DNA of 5,267 nucleotides, taken from assembly GCA_003152255.1 (NCBI GenBank), contig PLZT01000096.1, positions 1 through 5,267 of the forward strand, in the 5' to 3' direction. The notes under the pieces are model-generated. The model made no database searches. It had not been told where the DNA came from and saw nothing but the letters and a program-made list of their open reading frames with translations. This document shows positions 1 through 4,137 of the stretch, piece after piece (positions within the stretch are counted from its first letter, which is position 1; every line of letters starts with the position of its first letter). Position numbers and translations under genes: made by a program. Source of the DNA: Methylocystaceae bacterium (GTDB lineage: Bacteria; Pseudomonadota; Alphaproteobacteria; Rhizobiales; Beijerinckiaceae).

Positions 1-495
1 ATCGCGGGCGGCCTCGGCGATTTCAACCGGGGCAACCTCTCCGAAGTGTTCGGGCAAGAGCCAACGGATCGCTTTATCGCGGCGGTCGACCGTGAAAAGC
101 GCTTTGGCGATACGCACAATAAGCTGATCGGCAATTCTGAAACCGACCCGCGCGCCAAGGCTGCGGCGGCGATGGCGCCGGCGAAGATCGGGACGATTCA
201 CAGCGTCGCGCAAGTCGGGCTGAAAGCCGTGCATGCGCTCACGTCGCCCGCGATCAAGGCCATTCTGCCGGATATTACGAAGTCCTATCCGGAAGTGGCG
301 CGGGCGCTGTCGGCGCAAGGCCCGGAGCGCGACGCGATTCTGCGGGCGCTGCGCGGTCACGCGACAGCGACGCAGGCGAACGCGGTCACGGGTCAAAAGA
401 TCGGGAATCGCTCGGCTCTGGTTGCTGCGCTTCTCGCAAACGGCGCGACTCGGCCCGGTCCATCGCCGCGCCGATTGCAAGGAAACAGCCGATAA
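1..495 (+). CDS. C-terminal part of a phage-like structural or internal virion protein (partial, 5' end outside the window)
   Basis: The frame is open from base 1, so the start lies outside the window; the GTG at 46 is only an internal codon. The visible 164 residues end at TAA 493-495. Near the beginning there is a segment of the form FGQEPTDRFI..VDREKRF.DTHNKLIGNSETDPRAKAA. From memory, this resembles the C-terminal end of large proteins in podovirus-like prophages (internal virion, DNA-ejection or long polyvalent proteins), where a helical 'F..T.N.I.GNS.TA.R' stretch recurs. The rest is Ala-rich and helical, with a basic, Pro/Arg-rich last dozen residues. No catalytic motif is visible. Its last 110 bp overlap the 3' end of an antisense small membrane protein gene. 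It points to a prophage lying to the left. The coding call is strong; the phage assignment is moderate and rests on a short motif. Confidence 0.6.
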   Translation: MAGGLGDFNRGNLSEVFGQEPTDRFIAAVDREKRFGDTHNKLIGNSETDPRAKAAAAMAPAKIGTIHSVAQVGLKAVHALTSPAIKAILPDITKSYPEVARALSAQGPERDAILRALRGHATATQANAVTGQKIGNRSALVAALLANGATRPGPSPRRLQGNSR

Positions 496-616
496 TCGCG
501 ACACAAAGGAAAGTTCCGGCCACGGTCCCAAGGGTTAAATACGCGAAGTTTACAGCTTCGCGTAAGCCTTCCATGATTGCGAGGGTCACTGCGGAGCAAA
601 CGACAATTCTTAACAT
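386..616 (-). CDS. Small single-span membrane protein, unknown function
   Basis: This is a 76-aa protein starting at ATG 616-614. I preferred this start over the upstream one at 661 because GGAG (623-626 on the minus strand) lies 6 nt before it. The N-terminal 15 residues are moderately hydrophobic (MLRIVVCSAVTLAIM). A clear transmembrane segment follows at about residues 30-52 (LTLGTVAGTFLCVAIIGCFL). The tail is charged and Pro/Ser-rich and has no recognised motif. The gene converges on, and overlaps by 110 bp, the 3' end of the plus-strand phage-like gene. It lies 114 bp after the secreted minus-strand gene, so it may be last in a minus-strand cluster. The function is not recognised; small phage membrane proteins such as holin-like or accessory proteins are possible, but nothing specific supports that. 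The overlap keeps confidence moderate. Confidence 0.45.
   Translation of the reverse strand: MLRIVVCSAVTLAIMEGLREAVNFAYLTLGTVAGTFLCVAIIGCFLAIGAAMDRAESRRLREAQQPEPSDSRSFDP
540..564. repeat. Perfect 9-bp inverted repeat with 7-nt loop
   Basis: TACGCGAAG (540-548) pairs with CTTCGCGTA (556-564) around a 7-nt loop. It lies 45 nt after the stop of the plus-strand phage-like gene, but inside the antisense membrane-protein gene. No T-run follows on either strand, so it is not a classical intrinsic terminator. It could still act as a 3' stabilising or weak stop structure for the plus-strand transcript. Confidence 0.4.
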
Positions 617-622
617 ACAGGG

Positions 623-626
623 CTCC
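623..626 (-). promoter_or_regulatory. Ribosome binding site deciding the start of the small membrane protein
   Basis: The minus strand reads GGAG, then 6 nt, then ATG at 616-614. The alternative start at 661 has no comparable purine-rich element, which is why the shorter 76-aa protein was chosen. Confidence 0.45.
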
Positions 627-693
627 AATGCTCTGTTACTACATCCGTATTTTCCGACCATTATTTTTGCTTGGTTTTATCCCAAAGTGACGC

Positions 694-717
694 GACCCTT
701 CCGGCCTAAAGGGTTTT
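694..717 (+). terminator. Possible intrinsic terminator hairpin between genes
   Basis: ACCCTT (695-700) pairs with AAGGGT (709-714) around a CCGG-containing loop; G694-T715 can add a wobble pair. TTT follows at 715-717. The polarity fits a weak rho-independent terminator in the plus direction, yet the nearest plus-strand gene ends 200 bp upstream. On the minus strand it lies about 17 bp after the stop of the secreted gene but lacks a T-tail in that direction. The stem is short and the call is tentative. Confidence 0.3.
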
Positions 718-730
718 GCGTTGTCAATAG

Positions 731-1132
731 CTACTTAAGTAAGGGGATGCTAGACTTTTTGAGGTAGTCTCGGACAGCATACATAAACGGGTCTGTGGGG
801 TTTGCGTTGCAGTAGTTACGTAGATAAAGATCGAAAGCATTCATTGACCAATTTGGAATGTTTATGAGGTCGTGTTGAAAGAGTGTAGCGGTTATGTATC
901 CAAATCCCCACTCAAGGAAACCGTCGATTTTCGTGGGATATTCGACGCCATCGCTGTCGATGAATGTCTTTTCCTTCCCAATCAGAGAACCCTGGGCGGC
1001 AGCAATAAAGTCGCCGCAGGATTTTCCTCCTTTGCCAACAACCGCCATGTTTGTCGCTGCGGCGGCCGACGTTGCTGAGAGTGACGCCAGAACTGCGAAT
1101 GCGAGCGAATAGTGCGGGCTCTTTGTGGACAT
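731..1132 (-). CDS. Secreted two-cysteine small protein resembling Rap1a/Tai-type proteins
   Basis: The protein is 133 aa. The start at ATG 1132-1130 is chosen over the GTG at 1174 because AAGAGG lies 6 nt upstream and a signal peptide begins right there: MSTKS..., a hydrophobic core of about 12-15 residues, and an Ala-rich cleavage zone near residues 22-26. The mature part has CGDFIAAA, a central WGFGYITA segment, and LYLRNYCNANPTDPF near the C-terminus. A conserved Cys early, a W/GY-x-x-G/A segment and a late N-Y-C-x-x-N-P are what I recall from a large group of small exported proteins with a Rap1a/Tai-like or HdeA-like helical fold held by a disulphide. No toxin partner is visible, so an immunity role is not claimed. 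Codons are markedly AT-richer than in neighbours, suggesting separate acquisition. It lies 92 bp downstream of the RHH gene, perhaps in one transcription unit. Confidence 0.7.
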   Translation of the reverse strand: MSTKSPHYSLAFAVLASLSATSAAAATNMAVVGKGGKSCGDFIAAAQGSLIGKEKTFIDSDGVEYPTKIDGFLEWGFGYITATLFQHDLINIPNWSMNAFDLYLRNYCNANPTDPFMYAVRDYLKKSSIPLLK

Positions 1133-1138
1133 GACGGG

Positions 1139-1144
1139 CCTCTT
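1139..1144 (-). promoter_or_regulatory. Ribosome binding site fixing the start of the secreted protein
   Basis: AAGAGG on the minus strand lies 6 nt before ATG 1132-1130. It decides in favour of the internal ATG, directly preceding the signal peptide, over the GTG 42 nt upstream. Confidence 0.6.
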
Positions 1145-1224
1145 GTTAACGAATAGGGTTTTGCCTGTAATCACTTTTGGGAGTCATCCGGCTCGCCGCC
1201 GTTTAAGCAATGAACTCGACGCCG

Positions 1225-1440
1225 CTACTCGTCATTTTCGGCGTTCAAATCCTCGATTGGGATAGACCGCGCCTTGGCGCCGGACGGCTCACCGTCTCGA
1301 CGGCCAATCTCTCGTTCGACCGCCTCGTAAATGAAATCGGTGCGCGCTTCCTTTGGCAAAAGCACTGCATCCAGGCGCGCAAGCGTTCCCTCCGGGAAAC
1401 GTGCATCCATTCGCTCAGCCCATTTTTTCCTACGCCCCAT
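1225..1440 (-). CDS. Ribbon-helix-helix (CopG/Arc-type) DNA-binding protein, likely local repressor
   Basis: This is a 71-aa protein with ATG at 1440-1438, preceded at 6 nt by a strong GGAGG (1447-1451, minus strand). Residues about 9-48 fit the RHH fold: a short strand with alternating polar residues (ERMDARFP), a first helix starting at EGTLARLDAVL, and a second helix RTDFIYEAVEREIGRR whose 'R-T-D-F-x-x-E-A-V' start is characteristic of CopG-like antitoxins and repressors. The basic N-terminus (MGRRKKW) can contact DNA; the C-terminal 23 residues are acidic and probably disordered. Such proteins bind as dimers to short repeated half-sites, and exactly such an array lies in the adjoining divergent promoter region, so autoregulation together with control of the plus-strand genes is a reasonable inference. 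There is no adjacent RelE/ParE-type toxin; the next minus-strand gene encodes an exported protein. The DNA-binding family is fairly sure; its targets are inferred. Confidence 0.75.
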   Translation of the reverse strand: MGRRKKWAERMDARFPEGTLARLDAVLLPKEARTDFIYEAVEREIGRRDGEPSGAKARSIPIEDLNAENDE

Positions 1441-1446
1441 AGCGCG

Positions 1447-1451
1447 CCTCC
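1447..1451 (-). promoter_or_regulatory. Strong ribosome binding site of the RHH gene
   Basis: GGAGG on the minus strand lies 6 nt upstream of ATG 1440-1438, a textbook Shine-Dalgarno element that confirms this small gene and its start. Confidence 0.6.
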
Positions 1452-1456
1452 AAATT

Positions 1457-1519
1457 ATTTCTCACGTGAGTTATTGACAGGACAATCTAACGGGAGTTAT
1501 ATATATCTCACGTTAGATT
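1457..1519. promoter_or_regulatory. Operator array of four 11-bp half-sites, including a 36-bp near-palindrome
   Basis: Four copies of ACGKGAGWWAT are present: minus 1457-1467 and plus 1464-1474, sharing the perfect palindrome CTCACGTGAG (1461-1470); plus 1490-1500; and minus 1503-1513. The last two form the core of a palindrome spanning 1484-1519, with arms AATCTAACG and CGTTAGATT and 32 of 36 positions symmetric. The sites flank and overlap the promoter elements of the plus-strand genes and lie just upstream of the RHH gene. Short, helically arranged half-sites are what RHH dimers bind, so the adjacent RHH protein is the first candidate ligand. The repeats are seen directly; the binding partner is inferred. 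Confidence 0.65.
1474..1503 (+). promoter_or_regulatory. Sigma-70-type promoter for the plus-strand pair at 1535 and 1850
   Basis: A perfect -35 TTGACA lies at 1474-1479. A -10-like TTATAT (1497-1502, 17-bp spacing) or TATATA (1498-1503, 18-bp spacing) follows, about 30 bp before the ATG at 1535. The -10 sits in the centre of the 36-bp palindrome and the -35 sits between two half-site pairs, so a bound repressor would block polymerase. A minus-strand promoter for the RHH gene must lie in the same 94 bp, but I could not define its boxes. Confidence 0.6.
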
Positions 1520-1520
1520 T

Positions 1521-1525
1521 AGAGG
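1521..1525 (+). promoter_or_regulatory. Ribosome binding site of the 97-aa gene
   Basis: AGAGG lies 9 nt before ATG 1535, a slightly long but acceptable spacing. It supports this start directly after the operator. Confidence 0.45.
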
Positions 1526-1534
1526 CAACAGCCG

Positions 1535-1828
1535 ATGTCCACCACCTTCAACCGCAAAACGATCATGGCCAACGCTCACTTCATGGCCCGCTGGCGCGAG
1601 GGCAACGGCAAGACTTATCGCGCCCGCCTTGCCGAAGCCCTTCGCTACGAATGGAAGAAGGCGAAAGCCGCTCAGGACCGCCTCGAATGCGCGCTGGGCC
1701 TGCCGATCCGCTCTTGCCCTGTCGACGCGCCCGCCCGCAAGCCTGCCGGCATTTTCGCAGGCGTGCGGCCTGCTCGCCGGCTTTTCACGGCTCACTCGGG
1801 CCGGCTCGCCGGCTCGTTTGCAGCCTGA
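1535..1828 (+). CDS. Small protein of unknown function, first gene of the RHH-controlled plus-strand unit
   Basis: This is a 97-aa protein. Residues 1-55 look well conserved in style: FNRKTIMANAHFMARWREG, a GKTYRARLAEALRYEW segment and KKAKAAQD, giving basic/aromatic helices. I recall similar short proteins in alphaproteobacterial prophages ('...IM..AH..AR....G..Y...LAEALR..W..AK') with no assigned function. From about residue 68 the protein becomes Arg/Ala/Pro/Gly-rich, and the DNA there is full of short inverted and direct repeats, so this tail may be a recent or non-conserved extension. There is no signal peptide or membrane segment, and no recognised DNA-binding fold, although the basic character would allow nucleic-acid binding. 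It stops 21 bp before the next gene on the same strand, so the two are probably co-transcribed from the operator-controlled promoter. Confidence 0.6.
   Translation: MSTTFNRKTIMANAHFMARWREGNGKTYRARLAEALRYEWKKAKAAQDRLECALGLPIRSCPVDAPARKPAGIFAGVRPARRLFTAHSGRLAGSFAA
1741..1814. repeat. Cluster of short inverted and direct repeats in the 3' end of the 97-aa gene
   Basis: GCCTGC (1741-1746) is the inverse of GCAGGC (1757-1762). The 11-mer GCTCGCCGGCT occurs at 1772-1782 and again at 1804-1814 and contains the palindrome GCCGGC. The cluster coincides with the low-complexity protein tail. It looks like a small repeat insertion or an mRNA structural element before the next gene's ribosome binding site. 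No T-tract follows, so it is not a standard terminator. Confidence 0.4.
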
Positions 1829-1837
1829 TCTTCACCC

Positions 1838-1843
1838 AAGGAG
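1838..1843 (+). promoter_or_regulatory. Strong ribosome binding site of the Tat-exported protein
   Basis: AAGGAG lies 6 nt before ATG 1850, in the short gap after the preceding stop. It fixes the start and keeps the twin-arginine motif at the N-terminus. Confidence 0.6.
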
Positions 1844-1849
1844 AAAACC

Positions 1850-2503
1850 ATGCAGTCCAATTCGTCTCGCCGTCGCTTTCTCGCCGCCGGCTCCGCCGCG
1901 ACCGTCTTTGCCAGTCTTCATGGCGCTATTGCTCAAGCCGATGATCCTGTGTTTGCGGCGCTCGCAGACCTGGAGCGCGTGAAGGCGAACGTAGAGACTG
2001 CCGGCAAAATACATAACGCCGCCGAGGAGGCAATTTACGAGGCCGGAGCGCCGGGATTTGTTGAGTTTGAGGGCGAGCAAATTCGCCGTCTCGCGCATCT
2101 CGACGCAGTTTTCAAAAGCGGTTTTTCCCCCCGGAAAGCTGTTCTGTCGATCATTCGGAACATGCGGGCGAATCTCCCGCCGCGTCTCCCGCCGGCGCAG
2201 AAAGCCGCGCGCGACGCCGCGCATGCGGAGGGTTACCGCAACGCCCGCGCCGAGATGGAGTGCATCGCCGCGGCTGAAGCCGAAGCCCGCGCGCAATCAG
2301 GTTTTGACGAAGCCGACGCCAAATGGAACGACGCGGTAAGCCGAGAGAACGAAGCCGTGGACGCGATTTTAGCATGCAAACCTCGCAGCACAGTCGGCGC
2401 GCTGGCGTTGCTGCGCTTCGTCGCCGAGAACATGAGCGCCTATGACATGGGGTCGGAAGCGCCGGCTGCTATTCTTCGCGCTGTCTCTGTCCTGGACGCC
2501 TGA
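1850..2503 (+). CDS. Tat-exported accessory protein of unknown function
   Basis: The protein is 217 aa. The N-terminus carries a twin-arginine signal: S6-R-R-R-F-L-A12 (S-R-R-x-F-L consensus), a weakly hydrophobic stretch and a cleavage site after A-Q-A at about residue 30, so export in a folded state to the periplasm is predicted. The mature part starts with DDPVFAALADLERVK and is helical and rich in Ala/Glu/Arg. It contains a Pro-rich segment (RANLPPRLPPAQKAARDAA) around residue 105-120, and ends with ILACKPRSTVGALALLRFVAEN. The 'DP.FAA...' beginning and 'P.T..G..ALL.yv.E' end recall a group of small Rhizobiales proteins found in prophages and islands, often without a Tat signal and without assigned function. 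No catalytic or metal-binding motif is seen. It is the second gene after the RHH operator, 21 bp downstream of the 97-aa gene. The coding and Tat calls are secure; function is unknown. Confidence 0.75.
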   Translation: MQSNSSRRRFLAAGSAATVFASLHGAIAQADDPVFAALADLERVKANVETAGKIHNAAEEAIYEAGAPGFVEFEGEQIRRLAHLDAVFKSGFSPRKAVLSIIRNMRANLPPRLPPAQKAARDAAHAEGYRNARAEMECIAAAEAEARAQSGFDEADAKWNDAVSRENEAVDAILACKPRSTVGALALLRFVAENMSAYDMGSEAPAAILRAVSVLDA

Positions 2504-2513
2504 CGCCCACGGC

Positions 2514-2546
2514 GAATTTGGTTCGGTCGTGGCGGCCGTCAAATTC
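2514..2546. repeat. Inverted repeat upstream of the xis-int pair (7-bp arms)
   Basis: GAATTTG (2514-2520) and CAAATTC (2540-2546) are perfect inverse repeats separated by 19 bp, starting 10 bp after the stop of the Tat protein. The spacing places the arms about two to three helical turns apart. It may be a binding site for the excisionase-like protein or a weak 3' structure; no T-run follows. Confidence 0.35.
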
Positions 2547-2580
2547 CTCGTCGCTTAATAGGGCTCGATCCAATGACCCT

Positions 2581-2618
2581 GGGGCGATTGGCCTGCTATT
2601 GCTGCGCGCAATCGCCCC
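2581..2618. repeat. Perfect 10-bp inverted repeat upstream of the xis-like gene
   Basis: GGGGCGATTG (2581-2590) and CAATCGCCCC (2609-2618) are perfect inverse repeats with an 18-nt spacer, 35 bp before the xis-like ATG. It could form a strong hairpin in the leader RNA or serve as a dimer binding site. It has no downstream T-tract, so it is not a clear terminator of the preceding operon. Confidence 0.45.
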
Positions 2619-2653
2619 GAAGCCGCCGGTCAGGATCGAAACAGGGAATCGCC

Positions 2654-2956
2654 ATGACCACCGTCGCGCCCACACTTCATACCATGGCCGAAGTTGCCGA
2701 GCGTCTCGGAACCTCGAAACGCTGGCTTCAAGGCTTTCTCTCCGGCCGCCCATTTGGAAGAATGGCAGGCCGCGCACGCGTTTTCACAGAGGGCGACATA
2801 GCCCAAATTATCGAGGCGTTACCGTGCCCATCAAGCTCGTCCCTCCGCGCGCCGGCCTCTCGAAAAACTGGCGGATACGCGGGACATACATCGGGGTCCG
2901 CATTGACCAAACTACGGGAACGCCTGACAAAAAAACCGCGACAAAAGCCCTCGTAA
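2654..2956 (+). CDS. MerR/HTH_17-like excisionase-type DNA-binding protein
   Basis: The protein is 100 aa. ATG 2654 follows AGGGA (2643-2647) at 6 nt. Residues 9-30 form a helix-turn-helix (HTMAEVAERLGTSKRWLQ, then GFLSG). A wing-like basic strand (GRMAGRARVFTEGDI) follows, and then a helix IAQIIEAL; this is the winged-helix architecture of MerR-like excisionases and HTH_17 proteins, with 'A-E-V-A-E-R-L-G-x-S' as its signature. The remaining 45 residues (from PCPSSSS on) are Ser/Arg/Lys-rich and probably disordered. They are encoded over the start of the integrase gene: 133 bp (2824-2956) are read in two frames. I recall the same 'LPCPSSSS' junction in other Rhizobiales xis-int pairs. The likely role is directing excision or regulating integrase; translation is probably coupled to int. 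The HTH call is sure; excisionase function is inferred from position. Confidence 0.75.
   Translation: MTTVAPTLHTMAEVAERLGTSKRWLQGFLSGRPFGRMAGRARVFTEGDIAQIIEALPCPSSSSLRAPASRKTGGYAGHTSGSALTKLRERLTKKPRQKPS
2813..2816 (+). promoter_or_regulatory. Ribosome binding site deciding the GTG start of the integrase
   Basis: GAGG lies 7 nt before GTG 2824, inside the xis-like gene. No better start exists in the integrase frame, although that frame is open back to 2518; the protein begins sensibly at 2824 with PIKLVPPRAG....NWRIRGTY. Confidence 0.5.
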
Positions 2957-3807
2957 AAGTCCGCGACGAGATCGAACGTGGCGCCTTTTCCAGGCCCGGA
3001 GCGCCAACATTCGCCGGAGCAGCGCTGAAATACATCGAGGCCGGGGGCGAGGAACGCTTTGTTTTGCGGCTTGCCGATCATTTCGGCGAAACTCCCCTGA
3101 CGCGAATCGACCAAGCCGCCGTCGACGCCGCCGCGCTGGCGCTATATCCGCGCGCCACGCCCGCGACGCGCAATCGGCAAGTCTACTCGCCCGTGTCAGC
3201 GATCATGAAGGCCGCAGGCGTGGCGGACGGGCTCAAGCGCCCCAAGGGAGCGCGCGGCGCGCGGCGCCTATTCTGGCTCACCCCGGAGCAGGCCGCCGCG
3301 CTGTTGACCGCCGCAGAGGCGCGAGACGCGGAGTTTGGGCTTTTCCTCGCATTCCTGCTTTACACTGGTTGTCGGCTGACCGAGGCGCTTTCGCTCCAAA
3401 TCGCTGGCGTCAATCTCTCGGAAGGCTGGGCTCGCGTTCTGGAGACGAAGAACGGCGAGCCGCGCCTTGTACATTTGCCGCCCGTCATCGTCGCCGCGCT
3501 GGCATCGCACCCGCGCAGCATGGCGCGAGTCGGAAAGCTTTTCCGTTTCGGCAAGAACGGCCGGCTTTACAAATGGCTTGACGAGGCGGCGAGCGCCGCT
3601 GGCGTCGAAATACCGCAGGGCGTCGCATTCCATGCCTTCCGCCATACGTGGGGCGCGTGGCTAAGACGCTACGCTGGCCTCGACACAACCGGGCTTGTCG
3701 CAACGGGGGCCTGGAAGTCGCGTCAGGCGGCGGCGATTTACGAGCACGCCGAGCAGAGCGCCGAGGCGCGCAAGGCGGATTTGTTGCCGAATGTTTGGAG
3801 AAGGTGA
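2824..3807 (+). CDS. int: Tyrosine recombinase / phage-type integrase, complete
   Basis: The protein is 327 aa from GTG 2824. The N-terminal 50 residues carry NWRIRGTYIGVRIDQTTGT, the arm-binding-like or DUF4102-like start seen in Rhizobiales integrases. Residues about 60-135 form a helical core-binding domain, and about 150-327 the catalytic domain. The catalytic set is complete: R184 (YTGCRLTEAL), K209 (ETKNGEPR), H270 and R273 (HAFRHTWG), W297 in the GAWKS element replacing the usual second His, and nucleophile Y306 (AAIYEHA). It cuts and rejoins DNA at att sites through a 3'-phosphotyrosine intermediate, integrating or excising the element. The length is normal for a small integrase and no frameshift is present, so it should be active. 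The first 133 bp overlap the HTH gene out of frame, implying coupled expression. Repeats immediately downstream could belong to an att region. A site-specific integrase of a prophage or island is the best call. Confidence 0.92.
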   Translation: MPIKLVPPRAGLSKNWRIRGTYIGVRIDQTTGTPDKKTATKALVKVRDEIERGAFSRPGAPTFAGAALKYIEAGGEERFVLRLADHFGETPLTRIDQAAVDAAALALYPRATPATRNRQVYSPVSAIMKAAGVADGLKRPKGARGARRLFWLTPEQAAALLTAAEARDAEFGLFLAFLLYTGCRLTEALSLQIAGVNLSEGWARVLETKNGEPRLVHLPPVIVAALASHPRSMARVGKLFRFGKNGRLYKWLDEAASAAGVEIPQGVAFHAFRHTWGAWLRRYAGLDTTGLVATGAWKSRQAAAIYEHAEQSAEARKADLLPNVWRR

Positions 3808-3810
3808 CTC

Positions 3811-3840
3811 GTGCAAAATTCGTGTAATGCCCTGCAAAAC
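3811..3840 (+). repeat. Three phased TGCAAAA-like direct repeats directly after the integrase
   Basis: TGCAAAA occurs at 3812-3818 and 3833-3839, with a degenerate TGTAATG between them at 3823-3829, giving spacings of 11 and 10 bp, about one helical turn. They start 5 bp after the integrase stop codon. Such phased short repeats suit arm-type integrase or excisionase binding, but no duplicated att core can be seen in this window, so this remains a suggestion. Confidence 0.35.
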
Positions 3841-3915
3841 CACCGGATGCGCCCACAAAATAAGGGGGCGTCCACTCCCTTCTGATCGGGCGCTCTAAGT
3901 GATCGGAATGCTTAG

Positions 3916-4137
3916 CTACGCGGCGGCGTCCGCCCAGGCGAGATCATCGCCCGTGTCTTGTTCGATCGGGACTTCGGGCTTGTAGCCGTCTTTCACCTTG
4001 GCGACGGCTTGGGCGCTCGCTAGAGCGAAAATCCTACGTTGTTTTTGCTGCTTTTTTGGCGTTAGTGACTTCCGCTCCTTTGCGCGCAGTGAGTGAACGA
4101 ATTTCGCGTTCAATGAGTTGTCTTTTTGCGCGTTCAT
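3916..4137 (-). CDS. Small hypothetical protein, possibly the 3' part of a frameshifted gene
   Basis: This is a 73-aa frame from ATG 4137-4135 to TAG. The last 40 residues (IFALASAQAVAKVKDGYK, then PEVPIEQDTGDDLAWADAAA) have strong G/C third positions and look like real protein. The first 30 are Lys/Gln/Asn-rich with weaker bias. No ribosome binding site precedes the ATG. The minus-strand frame that looks coding upstream (4034-4279) is shifted by one base and runs past this ATG, ending at TAG 4036-4034. Removing a single base near the A6 run (4052-4057) would join both into about 120 residues. I therefore regard it as the C-terminal piece of an interrupted gene or as a small overlapping gene. 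No family is recognised. It converges on the integrase, with 108 bp between the stops. Confidence 0.45.
   Translation of the reverse strand: MNAQKDNSLNAKFVHSLRAKERKSLTPKKQQKQRRIFALASAQAVAKVKDGYKPEVPIEQDTGDDLAWADAAA

Noticed and set aside
1132..1225. RHH gene and secreted neighbour as a toxin-antitoxin pair
   Set aside because: The neighbouring gene encodes a protein with a clear signal peptide and no toxin motif, and the gap of 92 bp is wide for a toxin-antitoxin operon.
1210..1944. A 244-codon plus-strand open frame running across the RHH gene, the operator and the 97-aa gene
   Set aside because: It crosses the strong divergent regulatory region and is antisense to the RHH gene and out of frame with two genes that have good ribosome binding sites; its translation is Arg/Pro/Ser-rich, typical of a shadow frame.
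2573..2653. Upstream ATG 2573 for the excisionase-like protein
   Set aside because: It lies just before the 10-bp inverted repeat and adds a Cys/Arg/Ser-rich extension unlike the HTH family; ATG 2654 has a proper AGGGA at 6 nt.
2518..2823. Upstream extension of the integrase to a TTG at 2518
   Set aside because: The added 102 residues are low-complexity and antisense-like, run through the inverted repeats and across the HTH gene, and do not resemble integrases; GTG 2824 with GAGG fits the family.
3808..3915. A tRNA or tRNA 3' end as integrase target
   Set aside because: No cloverleaf, T-loop GGTTCGA-like element or matching acceptor stem could be found here or elsewhere in the window.
4052..4058. 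Classical A-AAA-AAG -1 slippery heptamer on the minus strand
   Set aside because: The heptamer is present, but its phase in the upstream frame is AAA-AAA-G and the frame change needed is +1, so standard -1 slippage does not explain it.
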